64,000 bases of DNA from Acidobacteriota bacterium (GCA_016196035.1 JACPYM010000064.1:124001-188000); one strand, 5' to 3'; counted from the first letter of the stretch, positions 53,208 through 63,931 are shown. A program made the numbers and translations. Notes: generated from the sequence alone by a model not told the origin.

Positions 53208-54848
53208 TCAGAGGCTTCCTTTCTTGAGTTGCGCGGCCAGATAGTCAGTCGCGCGCCAGGCGACGGCCAAAATCGTCAGCGTCGGATTCTTTTCGGTCGC
53301 CGACGGGAACGCAGAGCCATCCACCACGAACAGATTTTTGACCGCGTGCATTTGATTGAAGCCGTTCAATGCTGACGTTTTCGGATCGCTGCCCATGCGG
53401 CAGGTGCCATGTTCATGAATCGCCGAACCGGGCACATCCCATTCGCCGCGCTGGTAATTGAAGAGTTCGCCTTTGGCCTCGTGCACCAGCGTCTCGACGG
53501 TGTCATACATCTCTTCGGACATCTTGCGTTCGTTGTCGGTGTAACTCAAATGAATGCGCGGCAGCGGCACGCCGTATTGATCGGTCTTGGTTTCATCCAC
53601 CTCAATGCGGTTCTCGACGCGCGGCGGGATTTCGCCGTAAGGATGTAATTGCATGAGCGCGGGATACATTTCCAGCACTTCTTTTTTGAACGCGCCGCCG
53701 AAGCCGGGTAGGTTCCTGGCCCACGAGGCGTTGTTCTGACAGCCGCTCGACCAGAATTGCATGCCGAAGCCGCGCGCATAATCACGCCGCTTGCCATGAT
53801 TGTTGAAGCGCGGCATATAAACGTGTTCGCCGCCGATGCCGCTGTCGTGCGTCGTCGCGCGGCCATACAGATGCGGCAGAAATGCCGTGACGTGAAAGCG
53901 GAATTGCTCGGTGAAATACTTGCCGATCACGCCCGACGTATTGCCGATGCCGTTGGGATAAATCTCCGATTTGGAGTTGAGCAGGATGCGCGTCGAATCT
54001 ACCGAAGACGCGCCAAGCACGACGACTTTGGCGCGCACCTGCTCTTCCTGTTTGGTGTGGCGGTGATGGTATTGCACGCCGTTGGCTTGGCCCGTTTTCG
54101 GATCAACGGTGATGCGCGCGACCACGGCGTTGCTGATGATTTTCAAGCGGCCTGTTTGCATGGCCGCCGGCAACAAATGCATGGCCGAATTGAAAAAGCT
54201 GCCCGTCGTGCAGCCCGACCCGCAATCGCCGCAATAATGACAGGCGGCACGGCCATGCAGCGGCTTGGTCAAATTCGCGCGGCGGCCATTGACGAGTTTG
54301 ATGCCCACGCGCTTGCCCGCCTTCAGCAACGCCCATTCGCCGCAACGCAAGGCGGGCGCGGGTTGATGAAACTGGCTGCCCGGCAAGGTGTCGGTGTCAT
54401 CGTTGCCGCCGCAGACGCCGATCAGTTGGTCAACCTTGTCGTAGTAAGGTTTGATGTCCTTGTATTCAAACGGCCACGGAATGCCGTAGCCGTCATTCAC
54501 TTTGAAATCCACGTCAGAGTAACGCAGCGACACGCGGCCCCACATATTCGTTTTGCCGCCGTGGCCCCAGACGCGATAGAGCGTGTAGGTCTTGCCATCC
54601 GGCACCAGATAAGGCTGTTCTTTGGTGCTCAAGTAACCCAACTCAGGCCGTTCGCCGCGTTGCAAACGTTCGCGCCGTTCGTAAGGCAGCAGCGCCATCC
54701 AGTATTTGTCCGGGTCGTAGCGGTCGCCCGCGTCCAACAGTAACACCTTCACGCCCTGCCGCGTCAGATTCCACGCCGCCATCCCGCCGGACGCGCCGGA
54801 GCCGATGATGACAACATCGTAGGTGGTCGGAGACTTTTTGATCTGCAT
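53208..54848 (-). CDS. GMC-family FAD-dependent oxidoreductase with a cysteine cluster
   Basis: 546 aa. The FAD-binding motif [15 protein letters not shown] (residues 12-26) and the GMC C-terminal block [14 protein letters not shown] ... [26 protein letters not shown] are clear. [15 protein letters not shown] fits the flavin-linked loop. Four Cys lie at 203, 206, 209 and 213 ([11 protein letters not shown]). In FAD-dependent glucose dehydrogenase alpha subunits a [3Fe-4S] cluster is bound by Cys at a similar position, so a cluster may be present here; that is inference. Such enzymes often need a small gamma subunit and a cytochrome, but neither is in the window. The substrate is probably a sugar or polyol. 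Confidence 0.9.
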   Translation of the reverse strand: MQIKKSPTTYDVVIIGSGASGGMAAWNLTRQGVKVLLLDAGDRYDPDKYWMALLPYERRERLQRGERPELGYLSTKEQPYLVPDGKTYTLYRVWGHGGKTNMWGRVSLRYSDVDFKVNDGYGIPWPFEYKDIKPYYDKVDQLIGVCGGNDDTDTLPGSQFHQPAPALRCGEWALLKAGKRVGIKLVNGRRANLTKPLHGRAACHYCGDCGSGCTTGSFFNSAMHLLPAAMQTGRLKIISNAVVARITVDPKTGQANGVQYHHRHTKQEEQVRAKVVVLGASSVDSTRILLNSKSEIYPNGIGNTSGVIGKYFTEQFRFHVTAFLPHLYGRATTHDSGIGGEHVYMPRFNNHGKRRDYARGFGMQFWSSGCQNNASWARNLPGFGGAFKKEVLEMYPALMQLHPYGEIPPRVENRIEVDETKTDQYGVPLPRIHLSYTDNERKMSEEMYDTVETLVHEAKGELFNYQRGEWDVPGSAIHEHGTCRMGSDPKTSALNGFNQMHAVKNLFVVDGSAFPSATEKNPTLTILAVAWRATDYLAAQLKKGSL

Positions 54849-55069
54849 ACTGCCGCCTCAGCGCCTGCGGCGCTTGTCCCTAAAAAGCGATGTAATTGCC
54901 CGAAGTTTTGCCCGAAGTTTGAATGAAGGACGAATCCGAATGACTTGCCCATGAGCGAGTCAGCTTGAAAGCCTGTCTGCTGGCGCATACTATCCCAGTC
55001 TTCACAGCGTGTGAAGCAATGCATTCAACCAACCAATTCACCACTGCAAAACGAAGGAGAAGTGAACTT

Positions 55070-55513
55070 ATGCCTTATTCCGAAATCCTGATCAAACCGA
55101 TGCGCGAGGATTTATCCAAGCTCGGGATCGAAGAAACCCGCACGCCCGAACAGTTGGACGCCGCCGTCAAAAACACGCCGGGCGCACTGATGGTCGTCGT
55201 CAATTCCGTCTGTGGCTGCGCCGCCGGCAAAGCGCGGCCCGGCGTGATGCTGGCGCTGCAAAACGAAATCAAACCCGCGCACAGCGTCACGGTCTTTGCC
55301 GGTGCCGACATCGCCGCGACCGAACGCGCGCGCGCCTATTTCAAAGGCTATCCGCCCTCGTCACCCTCGATTGGGTTGCTGAAAAACGGCGAGATCATCT
55401 GGATGCTGCAACGCCACGAGATAGAAGGGCGCGACGCCTATCAGATCGCGGACATTTTGAAGGCCGCCTTTAACAAGTATTGCGCCCCGGCGCAGGCGGC
55501 GGCGGCGAACTAG
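55070..55513 (+). CDS. Bacilliredoxin (BrxA/BrxB, YphP family)
   Basis: 147 aa from the ATG at 55070, with AAGGAG 10 nt upstream. Bacilliredoxins reverse mixed disulfides formed with bacillithiol. The diagnostic CGC motif is in VVVNSVCGCAAGKARPG (Cys48 and Cys50), followed by SVTVFAGADIAATERARAYF and the block YPPSSPSIGLLKNGEIIWMLQRHEIEGRDA. These match the BrxA/B family closely. No bacillithiol biosynthesis genes are in the window. A tRNA-rich or redox context is not visible; it stands alone, divergent from the GMC gene. Confidence 0.9.
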   Translation: MPYSEILIKPMREDLSKLGIEETRTPEQLDAAVKNTPGALMVVVNSVCGCAAGKARPGVMLALQNEIKPAHSVTVFAGADIAATERARAYFKGYPPSSPSIGLLKNGEIIWMLQRHEIEGRDAYQIADILKAAFNKYCAPAQAAAAN

Positions 55514-55533
55514 AGCCTTCCGGTTGGCGTGGC

Positions 55534-55635
55534 CTTTGGAGTGCGCGCGGCACAGGCCGCCGCTTTGGTAGTCCTTTGATCTATAGCTAACACAGGGAAA
55601 CCAAAGCGGCGGCCTGTGCCGCGCGCACTCCAAAG
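55534..55635. repeat. Perfect 35-bp-arm palindrome
   Basis: Arm 1 (55534-55568, CTTTGGAGTGCGCGCGGCAC...) and arm 2 (55601-55635) are exact complements with a 32-nt loop. It lies between the bacilliredoxin stop and the FG-GAP protein start, where it could end transcription, but the length and perfection point to a recently placed repeat. Confidence 0.9.
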
Positions 55636-55709
55636 ACGCTACGCATCAAAGATACTTTTCCCCGCCCCACAAGCGCCCCACCATTTCCGCTCTCATCGCA
55701 AGGTTCAAG

Positions 55710-58700
55710 ATGCGCTCTTCCCGCCGTGCAATCTGCCGCATTGGTATCGCGAGTTGCGTGGTCTTGCTGTTTGCACTATGCGCGCATGCGCTGAGCGGCA
55801 GCCGCGCGTTTCAAAATCCGCCCGTGCCGCCGCGCCCGGCGCATCCGGCCCAGGTGCTGCCTTCGCGCACCTGTTTCACAACGGCCTTCGCCGCGCCGCT
55901 CAGTTTGGCGACCGGCTGTTGCCTGACACAGGTGGCGGTGGGCGATTTCAATGGCGATGGCCATGCGGATTTGCTGCCCAATGATTTGGACACGGCCAGC
56001 GGCAGCAGCACACGGCTGCGCGCCGGCGACGGGCGCGGCAATTTCGGCTTTGACTTGAGCAACGGCGCGTTGGGCGGGCCGGGCAGCCAATCTTTCATCG
56101 CGACAGGCGATTTCAACGGCGATGGCAAACCCGATCTAGTAATGCCGCGTGGCCTTGGCAACGAACCTTTGTTGCTGCAACTCAGCGCCGCCAATGGCCG
56201 CTTCACAACCACAACGGGCGCATTCGGCACATACACCAATCGCAACGCCAGCGCGGCAATCAGCGCGGATTTCAACGGCGACGGTAAAAACGATTTGGCG
56301 GTGGCCGACGGCACGGCGCGCGAACTCACCTTGCTCAGCGGCGACGGCACGGGCCGCTTTCCGGCCAGCCTGGGCGCGCCATTCAAGCTCAATACCAATG
56401 CCGTGCTGCTCGCCGCCGCCGATTTCAATCAGGACGGCAAGGCCGATTTGGCGCTGGCCGATCAGGTGGCGAATGAGTTGACCATCCTGCTTAGCCAAGC
56501 CGCTGGCACGCTCGCCGCCAATCCGCCCATCAAACTTGCCAGCCGCCCTACCGCGCTGGTCACGGGCGATTTCGACCGTGATGGCCGCACGGATTTGGCC
56601 GTCGCGAACCAAGACATCACGCTGCTGTTCAATCAACCCAATGGCAGTTTCGTTTCGCAAACCGTCACGACCAACGGCGCGGCAGGCCTGACGGCAGCCA
56701 ATTTCGACAACGACGAATGGCTCGATCTGGCCGTCAGCTTCGCCGGACGCCTCACGCTTCTGCGCGGCGGCCCGGCGGGTTTCACGGCGTCTTCGTTCAT
56801 GGCCGCGCCCACCAGCGGCTTCATCACCAACGGCGATTTCAACGAAGACGGGCGGCAGGATTTGGCGGTCGTGACAGCCGCTGACAACGCCAGCGGGCGC
56901 GTCTTGATCTTGCTGAACAACGGCGCGGGCGGCTTCAACCTGCCGCCCGGCTTTGCCGCCGGAAACGCGCCGCGCCTGTTGGCCCAAGCCGATTTCAACC
57001 GCGATGGCATCCCCGATGTCGTGACGGCCAGCCAGACGGATGAGGTCAACCTTTTGCTCGGCAGCCGCAACGGCTTCGCCGCGCCGCGCACCTTCAAGCT
57101 GCCGCCGGTCGGTACGCAAAGCTTCACGACTGCCGCGTTACTGACCGCTGACTTCAACCGCGATGGCAACGCGGATTGCGCCGTCGCGGGCGCGCAAGGC
57201 ATTTACCTGTTGACCAGCGGCGCTGACGGCGCGTTGCGTTTGCTCAACGACACGCCGCTGCCCTTTCCTACGCGCGCGTTGCAAAGCGCCGATTTCAATG
57301 CCGATGGCTGGCCCGATCTGGCCGTGCACGATGGCGTCAGTTTGCGTGTACTGTTCAATGAAACAAGGCCGGACAGACTCGCCTTTACGCCTGCGCCCAG
57401 CGTCAACGTCGGCAGGCCGATTGGCCTGGGCTTTCTGGCTGGGCAATTCGATGCCGATGCGCAAGGTGATGTAATTTTCTTCGACACCACCGGCTTCATC
57501 GGCTATCGCGTGGCGCAGGGCGATGGCACGGGCGGCTTCACCATCCGCCAAGGTGTTTCGATCAGCGATGGCGCGGGCGTGGCCGGTGCAGTGGGCGATT
57601 TCAATGGCGATGGACGGCTCGATCTGGCAACAGCGGATTTGGACGCCTCAAACAATGACGTGCAGGTGCATCTGGGCTACAACTATCAACGCGGCCCCGG
57701 CGGCACGGTGTTATACGGCGGGACAGCCTTCGCTGTGGGTAATTTGAACAACGACGGCAAGGACGATCTGGTGCAGCTTGGCAATGATGCTTTGGCCGTG
57801 ATTTTGAATCCGGCAGTCGAGCGCTTTGTCCTGCCCATCAATCAGGCGGCAGGGCGCGGCTACAACGGTTATGCTATCGGCGGCACGCCGGGCCGTGCGG
57901 TGGTTGGTGATTTTGATGGCGATGGGCGTGGCGACATCGCCGTCATCAATCAAACGACCAATCGCCTCGTGCTGCTGCACAACCTCACGCAAGCCAATCA
58001 AGCGCCCACGCTGCACGCCAGCACACAATCGTTGAACCTGGCGCAAGGCGATGCAAACGCGCGTTTGAAGCTGGCGGATGTCGCCGATGTTGACGCCGCG
58101 CCCGGCGCGTTGAATGCCGTCGCGCTCAACTTGCCGGCGGGTTTCGCCGCGACCTTGTCGGTGGAAGGTGGCGCGCTTTATGGCAGCTTCACTGTGCCTT
58201 GCGAGGCCGCGCTCGGCGCGCGGGCGTTCGAGGTATTGCTGACCGACCAATGCCTTGCCAAAGCGCAAACAACTTTGACGCTAAACCTTCAACCAAATTC
58301 TCCGCCGCAACTCGGCGCGTATCCCGAGACAATCATCACGAGCGGCGCGGCCTTCACCGTCAAACCCAGCGCGCCGCCGGCGGACAACGGCAGCTTCACG
58401 CTGGTGGTCGGTGCGGCGGGCTTCAACGGCGCGCTTTCCATCAACACCACGACGGGCGAAGTGCGCATTGCCAACGCCGTGAGCAGCGGCGTTTACACCG
58501 TGCTCGTGACAGCGACGGATCGTTGTGGCGCAACAGCCACGCAGCGCTTCACGCTGACGGTCAACTTGCCGGGCGCTTGCGGCGCGCCGGCGTTCAGTGC
58601 CGAAACGTTCACACTGACGCATCATCCAACCTTGCTCGCCACGGCGGATTTTGACCGCGATGGCAACCTGGATTTGGCCGCGACCAATTTGCCCGCTGAA

Positions 58701-59657
58701 CCGAGCGCCGAAATCACGCTGCTGCACAACACTGGCGCGGGCCGGTTGGAGAAATGGAAAACGCTGCGGCCCGCGCGCTTTGCCGCCGGATTGCTGGCGG
58801 CGGATTTCAATCAGGATGGCAAGGCCGATCTGGCGTATAGCTACAGCGAGGCCGATAGCGGCGTGCTGGAAGTGCTGCTCGGCGACGGCACCGGCGCATT
58901 CGCGCCACCCCGCCGCACCGCAGTTGCACAAGCCTTCTTCACCACCCTGAGCGCCGACCTGAATGGCGATGGCCGCTTAGACCTTGCCGCCCTGGTGGAT
59001 GGCAAGCAGCAACTCGCCGTGCTCTTCGGCGACGGCAATGGCGGCTTTGCAATGGCGCGCAACATAGCCTTGCCGACGGATGGCGCGCGGCTGGTTAGTG
59101 GCGATTTCAATCGCGATGGCTGGCCCGATTTGGCCGTGACGACATTTCGCGCCAGCTTGCTGGTCTTGCGGGGCACGGGCAACGGCGAATTTGCCGCGCC
59201 GCGCACGCAGTCCTTGCCGTTCAGCGATTTCTCGACCAGCTACATCCTCGCGGCGGATTTCAACAATGACGGCAAAGCCGATTTGGCGGTGACGGGGATT
59301 GAAGCGGCAACGCGCAATAACGTCACGCTCATCTTGCTGGGCGATGGCGCGGGCGGCTTCACATTGCGTTCGACCAACGCGGGCGCGGGGCCGCTGGCGG
59401 CGGCGGATTTTGATCGGGATGGGCGCGCGGACTTGCTGATCCTCACGGGCATGACGGGCGCTGAAGGCGTGTTGCTGTTGCTGGGCGCGGGCGATGGAAC
59501 TTTCTGCGCCGCCAAGGGCATCAATCCCGCGACTGCCAATACCGACCGGCGCGTGGGTGTGGCGCTGGGCGATTTTGATCAGGACGGCAAACCGGATTTG
59601 GTGCTGGCCGCAGATTTCTTTTGGCAACTGACGACGTTGCTGAATCGAACGCTTTGA
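55710..59657 (+). CDS. Secreted FG-GAP/VCBS repeat protein (about 21 repeats)
   Basis: 1,315 aa. The N-terminus is a signal segment (IGIASCVVLLFALCAHA). I count about 14 FG-GAP units with calcium-loop motifs (GDFNGDGHADL, ADFNQDGKADL, GDFDRDGRTDL, and so on), then an Ig-like segment (SPPQLGAYPETIITSGAAFTVKPSAPPADNG) that also occurs in the giant protein at 30760, then 7 more units (ADFDRDGNLDL to GDFDQDGKPDL). Fourteen plus seven fits three seven-bladed propellers. Such proteins bind calcium and usually mediate surface adhesion or ligand binding. No sorting tail is visible. It precedes the TonB receptor by about 400 bp. Confidence 0.9.
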   Translation: MRSSRRAICRIGIASCVVLLFALCAHALSGSRAFQNPPVPPRPAHPAQVLPSRTCFTTAFAAPLSLATGCCLTQVAVGDFNGDGHADLLPNDLDTASGSSTRLRAGDGRGNFGFDLSNGALGGPGSQSFIATGDFNGDGKPDLVMPRGLGNEPLLLQLSAANGRFTTTTGAFGTYTNRNASAAISADFNGDGKNDLAVADGTARELTLLSGDGTGRFPASLGAPFKLNTNAVLLAAADFNQDGKADLALADQVANELTILLSQAAGTLAANPPIKLASRPTALVTGDFDRDGRTDLAVANQDITLLFNQPNGSFVSQTVTTNGAAGLTAANFDNDEWLDLAVSFAGRLTLLRGGPAGFTASSFMAAPTSGFITNGDFNEDGRQDLAVVTAADNASGRVLILLNNGAGGFNLPPGFAAGNAPRLLAQADFNRDGIPDVVTASQTDEVNLLLGSRNGFAAPRTFKLPPVGTQSFTTAALLTADFNRDGNADCAVAGAQGIYLLTSGADGALRLLNDTPLPFPTRALQSADFNADGWPDLAVHDGVSLRVLFNETRPDRLAFTPAPSVNVGRPIGLGFLAGQFDADAQGDVIFFDTTGFIGYRVAQGDGTGGFTIRQGVSISDGAGVAGAVGDFNGDGRLDLATADLDASNNDVQVHLGYNYQRGPGGTVLYGGTAFAVGNLNNDGKDDLVQLGNDALAVILNPAVERFVLPINQAAGRGYNGYAIGGTPGRAVVGDFDGDGRGDIAVINQTTNRLVLLHNLTQANQAPTLHASTQSLNLAQGDANARLKLADVADVDAAPGALNAVALNLPAGFAATLSVEGGALYGSFTVPCEAALGARAFEVLLTDQCLAKAQTTLTLNLQPNSPPQLGAYPETIITSGAAFTVKPSAPPADNGSFTLVVGAAGFNGALSINTTTGEVRIANAVSSGVYTVLVTATDRCGATATQRFTLTVNLPGACGAPAFSAETFTLTHHPTLLATADFDRDGNLDLAATNLPAEPSAEITLLHNTGAGRLEKWKTLRPARFAAGLLAADFNQDGKADLAYSYSEADSGVLEVLLGDGTGAFAPPRRTAVAQAFFTTLSADLNGDGRLDLAALVDGKQQLAVLFGDGNGGFAMARNIALPTDGARLVSGDFNRDGWPDLAVTTFRASLLVLRGTGNGEFAAPRTQSLPFSDFSTSYILAADFNNDGKADLAVTGIEAATRNNVTLILLGDGAGGFTLRSTNAGAGPLAAADFDRDGRADLLILTGMTGAEGVLLLLGAGDGTFCAAKGINPATANTDRRVGVALGDFDQDGKPDLVLAADFFWQLTTLLNRTL

Positions 59658-60071
59658 TCTCAGCGCAATTGCTTCGGCTGAGACTCACACCATCCTCAAC
59701 TCCAAAAAACAGCCGCGTCGTGCAATCAACCTGGCAAACGAATTTTTGCCGACGCATCCGAAATACTAAATTGCCCGCATCGCGTTTCTCTTGCGTTTCG
59801 CAGAGCTGACACCCGCTTTGTTTGAATCCCCAACTCCGCCGATCCAAATGCAGTAACAACCATCCACTTCAGACGCGGTCAACCCGCCTTCATTCCCCAT
59901 GTAAGCTGGAAGAATTTCCAAACAAACAAGCGCTTTTTCAAGCGCTCCGGGCGGATTGCTGCACCACGCGACAGCCGGTACGGCGGTTGCCTTTTACGTG
60001 GCGGAAAATACTGGCGGCTATTTTGGAAATAGTTACAGCCCAACAAAACAATTGCAGGTAAGGAGAGCAAT
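59658..60071. other. Intergenic region before the TonB receptor
   Basis: A small hairpin, CTCAGC (59659-59664) with GCTGAG (59677-59682), lies immediately after the FG-GAP stop and may act as a terminator. The rest has no credible ORF or RNA gene. AAGGAGAG at 60059-60066 is the ribosome binding site for the receptor. No clear -35/-10 or -24/-12 pair is recognised. Confidence 0.5.
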
Positions 60072-63000
60072 ATGCCTAACAGAATTTTTGCAACGGTAAC
60101 CTGGCTGACGTTACTAGCCTTTTCAGCCTTTGCGCAAACCAACACGGGCCGGTTGGTGGGAACGGTGGCCGGGCCGGACGGTGTAATTCCAGGCGCAACG
60201 GTCAAAGTCACAGATAACCAGACCGGCAAGTCGCGCACGGTCAGCACTAGCGGCGAGGGTTCATTCACCGTGCCGCAACTCGAAATCGGCGCTTACACCG
60301 TGACGGTTTCCGCCAACGGGTTCAAAACCTTTACGGCCAATCAACTGAAAATTGATATTGGGCAGGAATACTCGCTCAATGCCACGCTGGAAATCGGCAG
60401 CACGCAAGACAGCGTCACCATCACGGCGGGCACAGATGTCCTCAACGCTTCCAACGCGGAACTCAATACGACGATCAGTTCGCAACAGATCAAAGACCTG
60501 CCCCTCAACGGACGCAATCCGCTCAACCTGATCGCGATGCAAGCGGGCGTCTCGAACAACGGGGCCAACGGCTTTCAAAGCATCAACGGGCAGCGGCCTT
60601 CATTCACCAACATCACGCGCGATGGGTTGAACGTCAATGACAATTTTATCCGGCAAAATTCGGGCACCTTTTCGCCCGAACGCCCGACCGTAGACGACAC
60701 GGGCGAGTTCACATTGACCACACAAAATGGCAACGCGGCGCAAAACGGCGGTGCGCAGGTGCAACTGGTCACGCCGCGCGGGCAACAGGATTTTCACGGC
60801 GCGCTGTTTTATTTCAACCGCGCTTCGGTCTTTGCGGCGAATGATTTCTTTAACAACGCGGCGGGCTTGCCGCGCCCGTTCCTGAATCGCAATCAGTATG
60901 GCGGCACGATCTCAGGGCCCGCCGGATTGCCGCGTTTCGGCCAGGGCGGCCCGGCGTTTCTAAAAGACAAGTTGTATTTCTTTTTCGCCTTTGAGGGCTT
61001 GCGGCGGCGCAATTTCAGCTCGCGCAGCCGCACGATCCTGACGCCCGCGGCGCGCACGGGCGTGTTCACCTTTCTGGACAGCACCAATACGCGGCGCAGC
61101 GTTAATCTCTTTGCGCTGGCGGCGGCGGCGGGCGCGGGCGGCGCGCCTGCACCAACGGGCATTGACCCGCTGATTCAATCGCGCATTTTGGACAAACTGC
61201 CCGCCGCCGGGAATCGCACCGACATCGGCGACGGCTTGAACACGACGGGCTATGGCTTCGATCAGGCCAACAATCAAAACCGTGATGGCTATGCGACGCG
61301 CGTGGATTTCGACCTCAGTCAGAATCACACCTTCAACTTCGTGTACAACTACAAGAAAGGCAATCTGCTGCGCCCGGACGCCGATCAGCCGGATGGTTAC
61401 AGCACCACGCCAAACATCATCCAACCCGACCGCAACCATCTTTTCGTCGCAGCCTATCGCCTGAATCTGGGCACGCGTTTCACCAACGAAGTGCGCGGCG
61501 GCTATTTCCTATCCCGCCCGACCTTTGGCCGCACCTCTGCCGCGCCGAGCTTTTTCATCGGCGGCGTGGTGACGCCCGCTGCCGCTGCGAACGATCCGAT
61601 CACGCCCGCCGGCACATCGCTGATTAGCGGGCCGGAAGTCTCGTTCCTCAATCAGGGGCGCGATGCCAATGTTTACAACTATCAGGACAACGCCGATTAC
61701 CAGCGTGGCAATCACGCGCTGCGCTTCGGCTTCAACAGCCAGCTTTATCGCATCTCGCCCTACAACGACGCGGGCATCGTGCCGACCGTGTTGTTGGGGA
61801 CGAATGCCAATACACCGCAATTGACGGCGGCCAGTTTTGCGGCGGTGTTGCCAGCGGGCGCGTCCATCAGCGCGACACAACTCGCCACGGCCAATCAGTT
61901 GTATGCCTTGCTGGGCGGCGTCGTGGGGTTGGCGAAACAGACGTTCAATGTCACGGGCCGCGATTCCGGCTTTGTGCAGGGCGCGACCAGCTTGCAAAAG
62001 TACGCTTGGGAAACGCACTCGTTTTACTTGGCCGATCAATGGCGCGTGCGGCCCGCGCTGACGCTCAATCTGGGCTTGCGTTACGAATACCAGTCGGCGT
62101 TGCGCAACACCAACAGCGTGCTGCTCGAACCCGTTATCAAAGGTGATCCGGTGCAGGCCGTGCTCGATCCGAATGGCACGTATAACTTCGTCGGCACGAA
62201 CGCGGGCGGGAACAAGCTTTATCACGCGGACACCAACAACTTTGCGCCGGTGCTGAGCTTGGCCTGGTCGCCGAACTTCTCGCAGAAATGGTTGAGCCGC
62301 GTGCTGCCCGGCGGCGGCAAGACGGTGCTGCGCGGCGGTTATCGCATCAGTTACGTCAATGACGAAATCGTGACCGCACCGCGCAACGCGCTGGTCGGCA
62401 ACGCGGGCCTGGGGGCCACGGCAGTCAATGCGGTGCAAACAATCAACGGGACGGCGACGCCCTTGCTGAATGGACGGTTGGGTGCGTCGCCGCTAGGCTT
62501 CGTCGCGCCGGCGATCACGGTGCCGAAATCCTATGCGGCCAACAATGGCCCGGGCTTTGGCAACTTCGGCACGGTCTTCGCGGTAGACCCGCATCTGGGC
62601 ACGCCGCAAACGTATGAATACAACTTCAGCATTCAGCGCGAACTGGCGGGCGGCGTGGCACTCGAGGCGCGTTACGTCGGCAGCCACAGCAACAACCTGA
62701 TTCGCGCGCTCGATTACAACCAGATAGACATTCGCGGCAATGGCTTCCTGAATGATTTTCTGCGGGCGCGCAACAATCTGTTGACGGCGGGCAATGGCAA
62801 CGTCAACGCCAGCACCAATTTCAATTGCAGCCCAAATTTCACCGGTTGCCAGCCGTTGCAGATCATCGGCACAACGCAAGTCGGTACGCTGGGCGCGGCG
62901 ACCATCCTGAACCGATTGCGGTCGGGGCAGCCTGCCGATCTGGCCGCTGATTACGTCACGAATGGGCAAACGCGCGGCTTCAAATTCCTGCCCAATCCCA

Positions 63001-63905
63001 ACACCGGCGTCGCCGATGTGCTGACCAATGGCGCCGGTTACAACTATCACGCACTGCAAGTCGAAGCCCGCAAGCGTTACGCCCAAGGGCTGTATTTGCA
63101 GGCCAACTACACCTTCCAGAAAGTGCTGACGAACGCCATCGGCACGGCCCAGGCGCGTTTCGATCCGTATCTGGATTTGCAACAGCCGGGTCTCGAATAT
63201 TCGCGCGCCGATTACGACACGACGCATAGCTTCAATTTCAACGGCATCTATGAACTGCCCTTCGGCAAAGGGCGGCGCTGGATGTCGGGCGGCGGCGTGA
63301 CCGACAAAGTGCTGGGCGGCTGGCAATTGACCTCAATCGTGCGGCTGGCCAGCGGCGCACCGCTGACGTTCATTGACGCGCGCGGCACACTCAATCGCAC
63401 GGCGCGTTCGGCCCGGCAAACGCCGACGTCCGCGCTGAGCAAATCCCAGATCAAAGATTTGATTGGGGTGCGCCGGACGAAATGCGGCGTCTTTTTCATT
63501 GACCCGAAAGTCGTGGACATCAACCTCAACGATTGTTCGGGCACGGGCCGCGCCGCGCGCGGTTTCGGCACGACGCCATTTGACGGCCAGGTCTTTTTCA
63601 ACGTCCCGCCGGGGGCGACGGGTACGCTGGAACGCGCCTTTGTCAACGGGCCGTTGTATGCCAACGTGGACGCCTCGATCCTGAAAAACTTCGCAATCAC
63701 GGAGAAGATCAAATTCCAGTTGCGCGCCGAAGCGTTCAATCTGTTCAACCGCGCCAACTTTGGCGTGGACGGCGTGAATACGCTGCAAACCGGCGCGGGG
63801 GCGCTGTTCAACATCAACAGCCCGACCTTTGGCCGCCTGGCGCAAACGGTCGCGCCCAATGACACCTTCCGCGTGCTGCAATTCGGCGCGCGGTTGCAAT
63901 TCTGA
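60072..63905 (+). CDS. TonB-dependent receptor, Oar-like, with carboxypeptidase-regulatory-like domain
   Basis: 1,277 aa outer-membrane protein. A signal peptide (VTWLTLLAFSAFAQ) precedes the carboxypeptidase-regulatory-like domain (GRLVGTVAGPDGVIPGATVKVTD ... FTVPQLEIGAYTVTVSANGF, about 20-105). The plug region follows (TTISSQQIKDLPLNGRNPLNLIAMQAGV ... GQRPSFTNITRDGLNVND). The rest is a large beta-barrel, and the final residues FRVLQFGARLQF end in aromatic Phe, as in outer-membrane proteins recognised by BAM. This family is greatly expanded in Acidobacteriota and may take up polysaccharides or peptides; the ligand is unknown. Confidence 0.93.
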   Translation: MPNRIFATVTWLTLLAFSAFAQTNTGRLVGTVAGPDGVIPGATVKVTDNQTGKSRTVSTSGEGSFTVPQLEIGAYTVTVSANGFKTFTANQLKIDIGQEYSLNATLEIGSTQDSVTITAGTDVLNASNAELNTTISSQQIKDLPLNGRNPLNLIAMQAGVSNNGANGFQSINGQRPSFTNITRDGLNVNDNFIRQNSGTFSPERPTVDDTGEFTLTTQNGNAAQNGGAQVQLVTPRGQQDFHGALFYFNRASVFAANDFFNNAAGLPRPFLNRNQYGGTISGPAGLPRFGQGGPAFLKDKLYFFFAFEGLRRRNFSSRSRTILTPAARTGVFTFLDSTNTRRSVNLFALAAAAGAGGAPAPTGIDPLIQSRILDKLPAAGNRTDIGDGLNTTGYGFDQANNQNRDGYATRVDFDLSQNHTFNFVYNYKKGNLLRPDADQPDGYSTTPNIIQPDRNHLFVAAYRLNLGTRFTNEVRGGYFLSRPTFGRTSAAPSFFIGGVVTPAAAANDPITPAGTSLISGPEVSFLNQGRDANVYNYQDNADYQRGNHALRFGFNSQLYRISPYNDAGIVPTVLLGTNANTPQLTAASFAAVLPAGASISATQLATANQLYALLGGVVGLAKQTFNVTGRDSGFVQGATSLQKYAWETHSFYLADQWRVRPALTLNLGLRYEYQSALRNTNSVLLEPVIKGDPVQAVLDPNGTYNFVGTNAGGNKLYHADTNNFAPVLSLAWSPNFSQKWLSRVLPGGGKTVLRGGYRISYVNDEIVTAPRNALVGNAGLGATAVNAVQTINGTATPLLNGRLGASPLGFVAPAITVPKSYAANNGPGFGNFGTVFAVDPHLGTPQTYEYNFSIQRELAGGVALEARYVGSHSNNLIRALDYNQIDIRGNGFLNDFLRARNNLLTAGNGNVNASTNFNCSPNFTGCQPLQIIGTTQVGTLGAATILNRLRSGQPADLAADYVTNGQTRGFKFLPNPNTGVADVLTNGAGYNYHALQVEARKRYAQGLYLQANYTFQKVLTNAIGTAQARFDPYLDLQQPGLEYSRADYDTTHSFNFNGIYELPFGKGRRWMSGGGVTDKVLGGWQLTSIVRLASGAPLTFIDARGTLNRTARSARQTPTSALSKSQIKDLIGVRRTKCGVFFIDPKVVDINLNDCSGTGRAARGFGTTPFDGQVFFNVPPGATGTLERAFVNGPLYANVDASILKNFAITEKIKFQLRAEAFNLFNRANFGVDGVNTLQTGAGALFNINSPTFGRLAQTVAPNDTFRVLQFGARLQF

Positions 63906-63931
63906 CGCGCGGCGTTTGAATTGTGAGATTG

